Part shown: in pieces, positions 1 through 8,191 of the stretch
Layout: each line of letters starts with the position of its first letter
Position numbering within the stretch: position 1 is the first letter of the stretch
Assembly (NCBI RefSeq): GCF_019711195.1
Contig: NZ_CP081299.1
Span: 6,792,501-6,856,500, forward strand
Length of the DNA: 64,000 nt
Direction of reading: 5' to 3'
Source: Dyadobacter sp. NIV53
Lineage (GTDB): Bacteria > Bacteroidota > Bacteroidia > Cytophagales > Spirosomataceae
Program-made: the position numbers and the translations under genes
The notes under the pieces: generated by a model
What the model was told of the DNA's origin: nothing
The model's database searches: none
Seen by the model: only the letters and a program-made list of their open reading frames with translations

Positions 1-868
1 CACCATAAACCTGAGCTTCGATACCACATTGGCCGTAGCCAATCCTGAAAAATCCTGATTCTCCAAATCCTGTTCCCCAGCTGTTTTTGCAAATCCAGCA
101 TTCCAGCGCGTCGCTGTACCCTACGATACATACACAATGACCGCCTCGCAGATCGTTACTTGTTTTTTTGTATACGCCCGATGTATAACTATAAAAATCT
201 GCATATACAGAAAAACAGGCTTCTATCGGGCCTTTGGAAGCGATCCATTCTTTGATTGCACTGATTCCATTTACTTTGGCATATCCGGAAATTTTAGTAA
301 CCCGGTTTGCCCAGTCAGCACATCTGTTGGTACAATTCTGGTCGGCGGGCGTATAAGGGTAACAGGCTTCATCAGCCACACCAATATCCCGGAAACCGAT
401 CATGGCATTTTCCGGCCACCATCCGTTGCTGCAGTTCCGTCCTTGCGAGCGTGCTATGCAGTGAAACAGATGTGCTTCGGATAAATCAACGTTAAATGCG
501 GCACCTCTCTGAATTTTAATTCTGCTTTCAACTGAGGCTATTGTTCCAAATGCTACGCAGGAACCGCAGCTTGACTGATTTTTAACAGGGGTAACATAGT
601 TCAACCCGCCATTATTCCGCCAGTCGAATTGTGCCGGGGCTGTAAATTCCTGGTTGCCAGCTAATAATGACGCTTTAAATGCGTTGTAATTTTCGGCGCT
701 TATACGTTCCTGTACTTCTAATGGTTCGTCGTTTGGACCTGGTGTATAACCAAGAAAATTGTCTTTTTCCTGGTCGCTCATACGGAAGAACTGATTTTCA
801 CTGGCTTGCCAGGAATGTCCGGCATTTGCGATTGCTTCCTGAATCTCCTTAATATTTTGCTTTGCCAT
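1..868 (-). CDS. C1A (papain-like) cysteine peptidase, C-terminus cut by window edge
   Basis: Read directly from the reverse strand; the frame stays open to the window edge, so the C-terminus is missing. About 289 codons are visible. The catalytic set of papain is present: Cys104 in QSSCGSCVAFG (Val replaces the usual Trp after Cys), His244 in RGGHCV and Asn262 in CKNSWGTGFG, with the oxyanion Gln at the start of the first motif. About 85 residues precede the peptidase domain and could be a short propeptide. The start (MAKQNIKEIQ) has no hydrophobic signal peptide, unusual for a C1A enzyme that would normally be exported. Many cysteines in the mature part suggest disulfides, which fits poorly with a cytosolic site. 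The upstream neighbour is divergent. Family assignment is firm; location and substrate are unknown. Confidence 0.9.
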   Translation of the reverse strand, partial: MAKQNIKEIQEAIANAGHSWQASENQFFRMSDQEKDNFLGYTPGPNDEPLEVQERISAENYNAFKASLLAGNQEFTAPAQFDWRNNGGLNYVTPVKNQSSCGSCVAFGTIASVESRIKIQRGAAFNVDLSEAHLFHCIARSQGRNCSNGWWPENAMIGFRDIGVADEACYPYTPADQNCTNRCADWANRVTKISGYAKVNGISAIKEWIASKGPIEACFSVYADFYSYTSGVYKKTSNDLRGGHCVCIVGYSDALECWICKNSWGTGFGESGFFRIGYGQCGIEAQVYG

Positions 869-1301
869 TTTCTGATTTTTGAAATATTTTAAAATAATTT
901 GACACGCATTCCGACAGCAACATACAACACCGGTATTTTTGTATTTTGAAATCGTATTATTGGAATACTATAAAAATTTCAGTAAATATTTACACTGCAA
1001 AGTTTGGCTTAAATCAAAATAGTTTTTAGCGTATTATTACCTGTTTTGATTGAGTAAGGTTACCCGAAATACCAATAGACCGAACCGTTATTAAGTAAAC
1101 GTTTGGTTGCTTTTGGATAAAATATATAAAAAACTTTATTGATAAACAGTCGGTTACCTAATTTCAACACTTCTATTTTAATGGAATTATCGCTTGCTGT
1201 AACTTTCTTGTGTTAGCAGGGAAAGCAGAAGATTTAAAAATAAAGTTGCTGATATACTAAATTCGCATTAGCTTTTGGCCTTAATCTAACATTTGAAAAA
1301 A
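869..1301. other. divergent intergenic region, no gene seen
   Basis: AT-rich spacer between the divergent protease and HD-domain genes. It should hold promoters for both. I find no clear TTTG / TAnnTTTG pair, no convincing hairpin with a T-tract, and no short frame with protein-like composition. Confidence 0.5.
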
Positions 1302-1904
1302 ATGCAAAACGAAAACCTGTTGAAACAAATTGAATTTATAAAAGAGATAGACAAACTCAAATATATTCAGCGCCGGACTAAACTACTGGGAAGTGACAGA
1401 AATGAAAATGATGCAGAACATAGCTGGCATTTAGCCATGATGGCTATCATTTTATCCGGGCATTCTAATGTTAACGTCGATGTTCTTAAAGTTTTGAAAA
1501 TGGTACTAATTCATGATATCGTCGAAATTGATGCTGGCGACACTTTTATTTACGATACATCGAAAAACCATACAAACACAGACGAAGAATTACTGGCCGC
1601 CAAACGGATTTTTGGAATACTTCCTCAGGAACAGGCGGAAGAAATGATAGCGATTTGGGAAGAATTTGAAGAAGGAAAAACGGATGAAGCAAAGTTTGCC
1701 AGATCTATGGACAGGCTGGAACCTTTGCTTCAGAATGTGTCTAATAATGGCGGAACCTGGCAGGAATTCGGTGTGGATTACAAAAAGGTATACAATAAAA
1801 AACAAATCATTGCAGAAGGATCTACCGAAATCTGGGCTTATGCAGAAAACTTAATCAACGAAAGTGTAGAAAAGGGAATTCTTAAAAAGGACGATACACT
1901 TTAA
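1302..1904 (+). CDS. HD-domain phosphohydrolase (HD_3 / YfbR-like)
   Basis: 200-residue soluble protein with a metal-binding HD fold. The ligands are visible as His40 (ENDAEHSWH), His71-Asp72 (LIHDIVEID) and Asp137 (RSMDRLEP). This arrangement matches the HD_3 family of 5'-deoxynucleotidase-like or 'putative hydrolases of HD superfamily'. A dNMP or related phosphomonoester substrate is therefore plausible but not shown. I chose the ATG at 1302; a TTG nine bases upstream is in frame but less likely. It ends immediately before the convergent DUF2805 gene, with no spacer and no obvious terminator between them. Confidence 0.85.
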   Translation: MQNENLLKQIEFIKEIDKLKYIQRRTKLLGSDRNENDAEHSWHLAMMAIILSGHSNVNVDVLKVLKMVLIHDIVEIDAGDTFIYDTSKNHTNTDEELLAAKRIFGILPQEQAEEMIAIWEEFEEGKTDEAKFARSMDRLEPLLQNVSNNGGTWQEFGVDYKKVYNKKQIIAEGSTEIWAYAENLINESVEKGILKKDDTL

Positions 1905-2267
1905 TTACCTTTTTGATATTTTGTTCAAAGTAATGCTTCGTTGCAGATTACTTTTAAACCTGTTTATGTCTTCCGAACGCTTTTTGGCATGTTTGGTACT
2001 TACATTAGTCGCCCTTGTGCGCCAAAGTTTATAACTGGTGAACTTCAATTGCTGTTTCATCAGAGATTTTACATCCGGCTCTTTTAAACCGAACTGAAAT
2101 TCGATGGCTTCAAACGGGGTTCTGTCTTCCCAGACCATTTCAATAATCCGGTTTATATCTGATTCAGAAAGTGTCTTAAAATCAACCGGCTTTACTTCCG
2201 GCAAATGATCAGCTTCCAATGCCGGCAGCTGATCATTTGCTTCCAATATTATACTTTCTCCAGCCAT
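1905..2267 (-). CDS. DUF2805 / TIGR03643 family protein
   Basis: 120-residue protein. From about residue 30 it matches the TIGR03643 (DUF2805) pattern: a helical segment SDINRIIEMVWEDRTPFEAI, then FGLKEPDVKSLM and SYKLWRTR, resembling a helix-turn-helix. The first 30 residues are an acidic extension not usual in the family. Its start overlaps the end of the cryptochrome gene by 19 bp, so the two are probably co-transcribed. The family commonly sits beside cryptochrome/photolyase genes, which this locus repeats. Molecular function is not established; DNA binding is inference. Confidence 0.85.
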   Translation of the reverse strand: MAGESIILEANDQLPALEADHLPEVKPVDFKTLSESDINRIIEMVWEDRTPFEAIEFQFGLKEPDVKSLMKQQLKFTSYKLWRTRATNVSTKHAKKRSEDINRFKSNLQRSITLNKISKR

Positions 2268-3547
2268 AAATTTCTGTATGATTTGTCTAAATCGTAATCT
2301 GTTGCCTGTTTTTCTATATTAAAGTACCGGTTGCCCCTTGGATCATTACCAACCCCGGCTACATAGGCCCAGTTTCCCCAGTTGCTGCAGGGGTCATAAT
2401 CAATCAGTTGCTGTTCAAAATAAGCCGCACCATAACGCCAGTCAAGTTTCAGGTCGTTTACCAGATAACTTGCTACATTCTGGCGGCCTCTGTTACTCAT
2501 AAAACCGGTCAGCTTTAATTCAAGCATATTGGCGTCTATAAAATCCACACCCGTTTCACTGTTGATCCATTTGTTTAGCAAATCTTCATTAACTCCCTTA
2601 GGCACGATATCTTTGTCCTTAATTCCCATTTCCAGAAAAAATTTATGATTATATTTTTTCATCATAAATCTGAAATAGTCCCGCCAGAGCAATTCAAATA
2701 TTAACCAGTAGGTAGAGGCATTAGCAGAATACCGGGCCTCATATTTTTTAACCTCATAATAAATTTCTCTTGGAGACAAACAACCCATCGCAAGCCAGGC
2801 TGAAAACTTGGTTGAATAGTTCTCACCGATCATACCATTGCGGGTTTCTTTGTAGGTGGATATCGCCCTGGTTTCATAAAAATAAAACTGTAAACGCTTA
2901 TACGCTTCTGTTTCCCCGCCTTTCGAATGAATGGCAGATCGCTCGTCTGTGGCCATTGGAATAAGTCCGAGATCCTGCAATGTTGGTAGTTGTAAAGGAG
3001 GAATTTCAGGGGACTTTATTGAGGCAGGTTTAGCGAAAATATCCCTTATTTCAGACTCTTTTTCGATCCTTTTTCTAAAATTGGTAAAAATGTCCGGAAT
3101 GTCCTTCTTGGTAAATGGCAGATCCTGTGCGTGGTAAAGTGTACTGGTACTGAACGTTTCTAGTGTACAATGCAACTTCCACAATTCTTTTTCTACAATT
3201 TCTTCCGTTTGTCTTTCTTCGTAGGCAACTTCTTTTTTTGCAAATACTTTCTGAGCTCCGTATTGTTTGGCTATTTTAAAAAGCTCCTCTTCCGGATTGC
3301 CTCTTAAAACGATCAGCCCGGATCTCATTTCTCTGAGGCGGGCATCCAGATCGGCTAGTGAATCTAATAAAAACTGAGCCCTGAAACTGCCGGTTTTCTG
3401 AAAACCAAATTCGGTGATTTTATAATGTGCATCGTCAAAACAATAAACCGGAATAATTTCGTCACTCTGTTCAATAGCGCGAACGAGCGTTTCGTTATCA
3501 TGTAATCTTAAATCAGTTTTAAACCATACAATCGATCTTCGCATCAT
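2249..3547 (-). CDS. cryptochrome DASH family photolyase
   Basis: About 432 residues, the usual size of Cry-DASH. The N-terminal photolyase domain begins RSIVWFKTDLRLHDN. The C-terminal FAD-binding half has LLWRDYFRF (near residue 285), SNRGRQNVASYLVNDL (near 355) and DYDPCSNWGNWAYVAGVGND (near 385), the last being the DASH signature. Known members are flavoproteins that repair UV pyrimidine dimers, chiefly in single-stranded DNA, or sense blue light. The frame is open 40 codons further upstream, but homology starts at the paired ATGs at 3547/3544, so I use 3547. It lies between the small DUF2256 gene upstream and DUF2805 downstream, all on the same strand. Confidence 0.93.
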   Translation of the reverse strand: MMRRSIVWFKTDLRLHDNETLVRAIEQSDEIIPVYCFDDAHYKITEFGFQKTGSFRAQFLLDSLADLDARLREMRSGLIVLRGNPEEELFKIAKQYGAQKVFAKKEVAYEERQTEEIVEKELWKLHCTLETFSTSTLYHAQDLPFTKKDIPDIFTNFRKRIEKESEIRDIFAKPASIKSPEIPPLQLPTLQDLGLIPMATDERSAIHSKGGETEAYKRLQFYFYETRAISTYKETRNGMIGENYSTKFSAWLAMGCLSPREIYYEVKKYEARYSANASTYWLIFELLWRDYFRFMMKKYNHKFFLEMGIKDKDIVPKGVNEDLLNKWINSETGVDFIDANMLELKLTGFMSNRGRQNVASYLVNDLKLDWRYGAAYFEQQLIDYDPCSNWGNWAYVAGVGNDPRGNRYFNIEKQATDYDLDKSYRNLWLEKV

Positions 3548-3931
3548 ATTTTGTTTATGTATTTCAAATAATACGCTAACCTGCTCTGTTAATCCGGTTC
3601 TCGCGCCTATTCCTGTTCTGATCCGTTTTTTACCAAATAATATTACAGCAACTTTTTTTCTTGCCAAAATAGAAAATTGCTGAACGATTTATCGGAAAAT
3701 ATGAATAGACTCCGTCTTTATGAACACTTGCCGGCGGTGCAAAATTCCCATTATTGTAACTCTTTGTATATGACGATTAAAAATCGTATTAAAATGCTGT
3801 AATACAACAAGTTATATAGAATTTATTTTCGATTTCCAATTGTGGTTTTCTAGCTTTGGATTACACGTACTGGTAACATACGTTTAACTGCACATTCACC
3901 ACAGTACCTACTTAAAAAGAAGCATGAAATT
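3548..3931. other. intergenic spacer between DUF2256 and cryptochrome genes
   Basis: About 380 bp of AT-rich sequence. The first 120 bp continue the cryptochrome frame upstream without homology. I see no other gene and no clear terminator, so readthrough from the DUF2256 gene into the cryptochrome gene is possible but unproven. Confidence 0.45.
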
Positions 3932-4069
3932 TCATTTATTATTCCTGCATTTTTCACTGCAATACTTTACTTCATCCCAATTCTTTTCCCATTTCTTCCG
4001 CCAGGAAAATGGTTTTTTACAAACTATGCAAATTTTCTCCGGCAGATTTTCTTTTTTTACTCCTTTCAC
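3932..4069 (-). CDS. DUF2256 small zinc-finger-like protein
   Basis: A 45-codon gene, easy to miss. It matches DUF2256 throughout: ENLPEKICIVCKKPFSWRKK, then KWEKNWDEVKYCSEKCR. Four cysteines (C14, C17, C37, C41) form CxxC and CxxxC pairs likely to bind zinc. The start is GTG; an in-frame stop lies two codons upstream and no ATG fits. DUF2256 genes are repeatedly found next to cryptochrome/photolyase genes, and the cryptochrome gene lies 384 bp downstream on the same strand. Function is unknown; a light- or DNA-repair-linked role is inferred from neighbours. Confidence 0.88.
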   Translation of the reverse strand: MKGVKKENLPEKICIVCKKPFSWRKKWEKNWDEVKYCSEKCRNNK

Positions 4070-4275
4070 TTTTTAAATGGTATTAGTTGAAATTAATTGA
4101 ATTCATTTTCAGTCAGTTATAGTGCAACTATTGCAAGTCGTGGTAGGAATGATACAAATATCAATCCAGCCTCATTGTGTGGATTTGGTAAAAAGAGATG
4201 GTTACTACTTATGCGCAGAAATTAAATGAACAACTCGGAATTTGTAAATTTTAACATAAATTAAGAACATAGGTA

Positions 4276-4305
4276 TTTGTTCGTACGAAATATTTCCTAC
4301 CTTTG
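4276..4305 (+). promoter_or_regulatory. Bacteroidota promoter with palindrome, upstream of blaI-like gene
   Basis: TTTG at 4276-4279 and TACCTTTG at 4298-4305 are separated by 18 bp, matching the Bacteroidota -33/-7 consensus. The spacer holds a perfect 10-bp palindrome, TTCGTACGAA (4280-4289), well placed as an operator for the BlaI-type repressor encoded 25 bp downstream. It differs from the classical TACTACA/TGTAGTA operator, so autoregulation through it is inference. Confidence 0.7.
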
Positions 4306-4329
4306 AAATGTTGATTAAAAAATGAAATA

Positions 4330-4695
4330 ATGGAACCGACAAAATCAGAATTAGAGATATTACAGGTACTCTGGCAGCACGGGCCTTCAACGGTACGGTT
4401 TGTGAATGACAAGCTGAATGAAGAAAAAAGATCAGTTCAGTATTCATCAACACTGAAATTGATGCAGATCATGGCAGAGAAAGGAATTGTTAAGCGGGAT
4501 GAAAGCAATATGAAGCACGTATATAGTCCGGCGGAAGAGGAAAACAAAACTAAAAATAAGCTATTGGGCCGGTTTGTGGATTCCATGTATAACGGTTCGG
4601 CGTCGAGCCTGGTAATGCAGCTTTTTGGAAATAAGAATACATCGAAAGAAGAACTGGATGAAATAAAAGACTTCTTGAAAAAACTGGACAACTAA
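4330..4695 (+). CDS. BlaI/MecI/CopY family transcriptional repressor
   Basis: 121-residue winged-helix repressor: N-terminal DNA-binding domain (SELEILQVLWQHGPSTVRFV, then YSSTLKLMQIMAEKGIV) and C-terminal dimerisation helices (SLVMQLFGNKNTSKEELDEI). In the known pathway, a membrane M56 peptidase leads to cleavage of the repressor dimer region and derepression. The M56 gene follows 26 bp downstream, so the pair is one operon. No beta-lactamase is adjacent, so the signal need not be beta-lactam. Family assignment is secure. Confidence 0.93.
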   Translation: MEPTKSELEILQVLWQHGPSTVRFVNDKLNEEKRSVQYSSTLKLMQIMAEKGIVKRDESNMKHVYSPAEEENKTKNKLLGRFVDSMYNGSASSLVMQLFGNKNTSKEELDEIKDFLKKLDN

Positions 4696-4721
4696 GCGAA
4701 AAATCATAAAATCTGTTAGCC

Positions 4722-6707
4722 ATGAATTTTAACTTTTTCAACTTACCATTTTCCCGAAATATCATTCAGGCTTTCAGCTGGACATTACTTCATTCAGTCT
4801 GGCAGGGCTTGATTGTGGCTGTTCTGGCCGGAATAGTTCTTCTGTTGACCAAAAAAGTTAAGCCTGTTTTACGTTACAATTTGCTTTCAGGATTATTACT
4901 GATGCTGATTTCAGTAAGTTGTTTTACTTTCTGGTATGAATTAGACAAACCTGCAAATACACATGATGATTTAGTTCTCCGGGATTTTTCAGGAAGTAGT
5001 AAACTGATTGAAGGAATAGGTGAGGTTCGGTTTGAAGTAGTAAACCAGGTTGATAAAGAGCATTTTACTCAATTGATCATCCATTATTGCAGTGAAAATG
5101 CGGCCGTTATTGTTGGGATTTGGTTACTGGTTTTTTTAATGAAATCGGCAAGAACTGCTGCGGGGATTTATTATGTGCAGAGAATTCGTCATCACGGTAT
5201 TTATCATGTAGATGAACAATGGAAACAGCAGGTACACCAACTTGCAGAAAGGTTGAAAATAAGAAAAAGCATTTTATTATTCGAGTCAGAAATAGTGAAA
5301 ATTCCGATAGTTACAGGATTTCTCAAACCTATGATCCTCGTTCCTGCGGGCTTTCTTGCCAACTTACCTTACAGCCAGGTTGAAGCCATTTTGCTGCACG
5401 AACTGGCACATATAAGAAGGCAGGATTATCTGGTCAATCTGTTTCAGAATTTTGCGGAAAATGTATTCTTTTTTAATCCTGCCGTGTTATGGCTCTCCAA
5501 ATTGATCAAAGAAGAAAGAGAACATTGCTGTGATGATCTGGCGATCGGGGTTATGCAAAACAAAAACTCCTTGGTGAATGCGCTGGTATTGTTTCAGGAG
5601 TATAAAAGTGCAGGTACAAAGCATGCTGTGGCTTTTGCAGGAAAACGAAACCACTTGCTCGATCGTATCAAAAGAATCATTTACAACAATAATAAACAAT
5701 TAGATGCCATGGAAAAATTATTTGTAACAGCCAGTTTATTCACCGTTGCCGCATTATCGCTGGCTTTTTCTAACGAACCAATTAAAGTTTTGCCCACGTC
5801 TTTATCATCAGCCGGTAAAAAAGTGGAATTATTCAATCCGGTAAAAACCGTTGATGTACAGGAAGTTTTAAAAGATACTATTCCGGCAAATAGCGAGGTG
5901 GAAAGTTCCGGTAATTCTGTGACAACAATACAGGTTACAAAAAATGAAAAACGGTATGAAATTATACAGAAAAACGGAGAAATTACCGAGCTGAAAATTG
6001 ATGGAAAACTGATCCCGAAAGATAAAATAGAATCTTATGAATCAGAAATTGAGCCAATTCTGGAAGAAATAGAAGAGCAACACGAGCAGGCCGAAGCTGA
6101 TAGGGAAGAAGCTGATGACGCAAAGGAAAGTGCGAATGACGAAATGGATGACGCAAAAGAAGCTGAAATGGATGCGGAAGAGGCAAAAATAGACGCCAGG
6201 AACTTTCGGTATGAAGCGGAGGAAATTCGGAAACAGGCAGAGCTGATTAAGAAAAATGCCGAAAAGTTTAAATTTGAGGCTGAAAACTTCCAGGTCACAA
6301 TGAACGAGAACAGAAATAACGCAAACAACATTCGTAAACAAGCGGAAGTAATCAGGAAAAATGCTGATGTTACCCATTTAAATGCCGAAAAATTCAGAGA
6401 ACAAGCGGTCGAAATAAAAAAGCAGGCTGAAGTTATAAGAAAACAAGCGGAGAAAACGAGAGCAGAATACGAGAAAATGCAGGAAAATTTAATTGCTGAT
6501 CTGATTAAAGAGGATGTAATTAAGGATAAAAACAATCTTTCGTATAAGTTGAGTGACAACGAATTGATCGTAAACGGAGTAAAACAGCCGGATGCCGTTC
6601 ATAAAAAAATAAAAGCAAAGTATTTGAAAGAGGCCAATGTTGAAATGGTTTATAACTGGAAAGGAAAGAATGGTTCGACAACGTATGGTATAATCCAGGC
6701 AAAATAG
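4722..6707 (+). CDS. M56 (BlaR1-type) membrane metallopeptidase with long coiled-coil C-terminus
   Basis: 661 residues. Transmembrane segments lie near residues 20-43, 53-72, 125-145 and 332-352. Between the third and fourth is the zinc peptidase: HELAH at 226-230, with the third ligand expected in EEREHCCDD near 264-272. After the last membrane segment there is no penicillin-binding sensor domain. About 100 residues of linker are followed by a highly charged Ala/Glu/Lys coiled coil (roughly 443-590) built from repeats such as IRKQAE and a short C-terminal globular tail. Role by family: membrane sensor-protease that relieves repression by the upstream BlaI protein. The exposed coiled coil suggests sensing of envelope state or a partner rather than antibiotic binding; that is inference. 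Confidence 0.9.
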   Translation: MNFNFFNLPFSRNIIQAFSWTLLHSVWQGLIVAVLAGIVLLLTKKVKPVLRYNLLSGLLLMLISVSCFTFWYELDKPANTHDDLVLRDFSGSSKLIEGIGEVRFEVVNQVDKEHFTQLIIHYCSENAAVIVGIWLLVFLMKSARTAAGIYYVQRIRHHGIYHVDEQWKQQVHQLAERLKIRKSILLFESEIVKIPIVTGFLKPMILVPAGFLANLPYSQVEAILLHELAHIRRQDYLVNLFQNFAENVFFFNPAVLWLSKLIKEEREHCCDDLAIGVMQNKNSLVNALVLFQEYKSAGTKHAVAFAGKRNHLLDRIKRIIYNNNKQLDAMEKLFVTASLFTVAALSLAFSNEPIKVLPTSLSSAGKKVELFNPVKTVDVQEVLKDTIPANSEVESSGNSVTTIQVTKNEKRYEIIQKNGEITELKIDGKLIPKDKIESYESEIEPILEEIEEQHEQAEADREEADDAKESANDEMDDAKEAEMDAEEAKIDARNFRYEAEEIRKQAELIKKNAEKFKFEAENFQVTMNENRNNANNIRKQAEVIRKNADVTHLNAEKFREQAVEIKKQAEVIRKQAEKTRAEYEKMQENLIADLIKEDVIKDKNNLSYKLSDNELIVNGVKQPDAVHKKIKAKYLKEANVEMVYNWKGKNGSTTYGIIQAK

Positions 6708-6741
6708 TTCAGTTTATTTATTGAGAAATAAGGACTTTTTA

Positions 6742-6773
6742 AAACCTACGGAGATATATTTCCGTAGGTTTTT
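6742..6773. terminator. bidirectional intrinsic terminator
   Basis: Perfect 11-bp stem AAACCTACGGA / TCCGTAGGTTT with an 8-nt loop, flanked by T on one side and A on the other. It lies between the convergent M56 and RidA genes and can serve both. Confidence 0.85.
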
Positions 6774-6777
6774 GCAT

Positions 6778-7179
6778 TTACAAAGTACTTTTCGATACAA
6801 CTGCAACTGCTTCAATTTCAATCAGATAGCCAAAATGTAACTCTGGTACAGGGACAATAGCACGTGCCGGTTTGGCATTACCCAAGGCTTCTGCATAAAG
6901 ACGATTAAAAGTTGGCCAGTGCTCTACACCAACGATGTAAACAGTAACTTTAAGCAAATCTTCAAAGTTACTGCCGGCTGCATTCAAGATGGCCAGAAGA
7001 TTGCTTAATGCCTGCTTAACCTGAACTTCAAAAGATTCAGTGAAGGTATGGCTGCCATCGGCATTGACAGGTAATTGTCCTGATACATATACCGTTCCGT
7101 TGTATTCCGTTGCCTGTGCATAATGCCCGCCGGGTAATGCGGCTTCTTTGGTTTGTATAATCCTGATTGATTTGTTCAT
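6778..7179 (-). CDS. RidA family (YjgF/YER057c/UK114) protein
   Basis: 133 residues, the standard length. Conserved blocks: YVSGQLPVNADG, the helix with ALSNLLAILNAAGS, DLLKVTVYI and PARAIVPVPELHFGYLIEIE. The Arg in PARAIVPV matches the substrate carboxylate-binding Arg of RidA. Known RidA enzymes hydrolyse reactive 2-aminoacrylate and similar imines in the cytosol. The HFGYLIEIE stretch differs somewhat from the archetype, so it may belong to another Rid subgroup with a different imine preference. Confidence 0.92.
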   Translation of the reverse strand: MNKSIRIIQTKEAALPGGHYAQATEYNGTVYVSGQLPVNADGSHTFTESFEVQVKQALSNLLAILNAAGSNFEDLLKVTVYIVGVEHWPTFNRLYAEALGNAKPARAIVPVPELHFGYLIEIEAVAVVSKSTL

Positions 7180-7330
7180 GGCTGATTAAGGTTAATGAGG
7201 AATTTAATGCTTGAAGTAAAACATAAAATAAGGAATAATACGGATCACAACAGGGGAAATTCCGTATTGCGGAAATATTGCTATTTAATGAATTTTGTAT
7301 CTTCTATTTATCCATTAAATACTTAACATT

Positions 7331-7903
7331 ATGAAAATCGCAATTGATATTACCAAGATTCATTGTACTCGTACAACTTTTGAATTAGGTGCTGATGAAA
7401 TTTATGCGGCCATTTTTGTTACAGCGTTAAAAAAGGACGGTAGCGGTGTGGTTACTACATTAAAGGATTCAAAACCACTTTTTGGTATTGTTACCGATGT
7501 GCAAAGCGATGTGAAAAAAGGCAAGATTTGGCTGCCGTCGCCCAATCATTTCGAAGTAGATGTTGCCGATGATACGGAATCAGTTGGATTTTCTTTTGCG
7601 CTTTATGAAAAGGATAATGGTGAAATATTTGATAAAATGAAGCAGGAACTTACCGGAATTATAGAGCCGGAAGGTTTTGATTTTAGTCAGATACCACTTA
7701 CTATAGATTTTTCCCAGATCACAAAAATTCTATTCGGTTTACTCAAAAAAGCGGTTATCCATTTCAAACAGGATGATTTACTTGGAGTGGAAGAATTTGT
7801 GGCCGAGAAAGGGAAACTGATAGGGGATGAATTCCCGAGAGAATTTGACTATAAGAGAAAGAAAGGGCAATACGAACTGGGTGTTACCATTAAGGCTGCT
7901 TAA
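7331..7903 (+). CDS. uncharacterised protein, 190 aa
   Basis: Not recognised with confidence. Soluble, no signal peptide or membrane segment. The N-terminal half (MKIAIDITKIHCTRTTFELG, then DEIYAAIFVTAL) alternates like beta strands and resembles C2-type beta-sandwich proteins in some Bacteroidota, but no calcium-binding set can be assigned. The C-terminus (FDYKRKKGQYELGVTIKA) also looks like a closing beta hairpin. It has its own promoter space and is followed by a hairpin, so it is probably monocistronic. Function unknown. Confidence 0.65.
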   Translation: MKIAIDITKIHCTRTTFELGADEIYAAIFVTALKKDGSGVVTTLKDSKPLFGIVTDVQSDVKKGKIWLPSPNHFEVDVADDTESVGFSFALYEKDNGEIFDKMKQELTGIIEPEGFDFSQIPLTIDFSQITKILFGLLKKAVIHFKQDDLLGVEEFVAEKGKLIGDEFPREFDYKRKKGQYELGVTIKAA

Positions 7904-7942
7904 AAAGTACGATTTTACTTTTATCCGGAATTTCAAGTTTAT

Positions 7943-7976
7943 AACAGTCTGCTGAGAGTTGATTTAGCAGACTGTT
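7943..7976. terminator. hairpin downstream of the 190-aa gene
   Basis: 11-bp perfect stem AACAGTCTGCT / AGCAGACTGTT with a 12-nt loop, 40 bp after the stop. There is no long T-tract, so termination strength is uncertain. The rest of the spacer up to 8191 is AT-rich with no gene seen. Confidence 0.55.
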
Positions 7977-8191
7977 CCATAATCTACCAATATCAATTGT
8001 CAGTGCCAGATTTGCAATCCTTCTCAGCAATGTGGCTAATTTGGAAGAATTTATTTTTCAACCGTTTATAAATGTTTTCTTTCCTGAAAGAAACAATAGT
8101 CCTGATACAATTTTTAGCCATTTCTTCCATCCAGCATAAGTAAAACTACGGTTTGCCGGTTTTTATTAACTGAACTACTCAACCGGAAACC

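Noticed and set aside
137..484. Plus-strand frame with several cysteines
   Set aside because: Lies antisense within the C1A protease, whose catalytic motifs are clear on the other strand.
6035..6559. Long minus-strand frame rich in Ser, Phe and Cys opposite the coiled coil of the M56 protein
   Set aside because: It is the antisense image of the repetitive Ala/Glu/Lys codons; composition and repeats explain it and no family is recognisable.
4722..6707. Calling the M56 protein a beta-lactam receptor (BlaR1)
   Set aside because: No penicillin-binding sensor domain and no nearby beta-lactamase.
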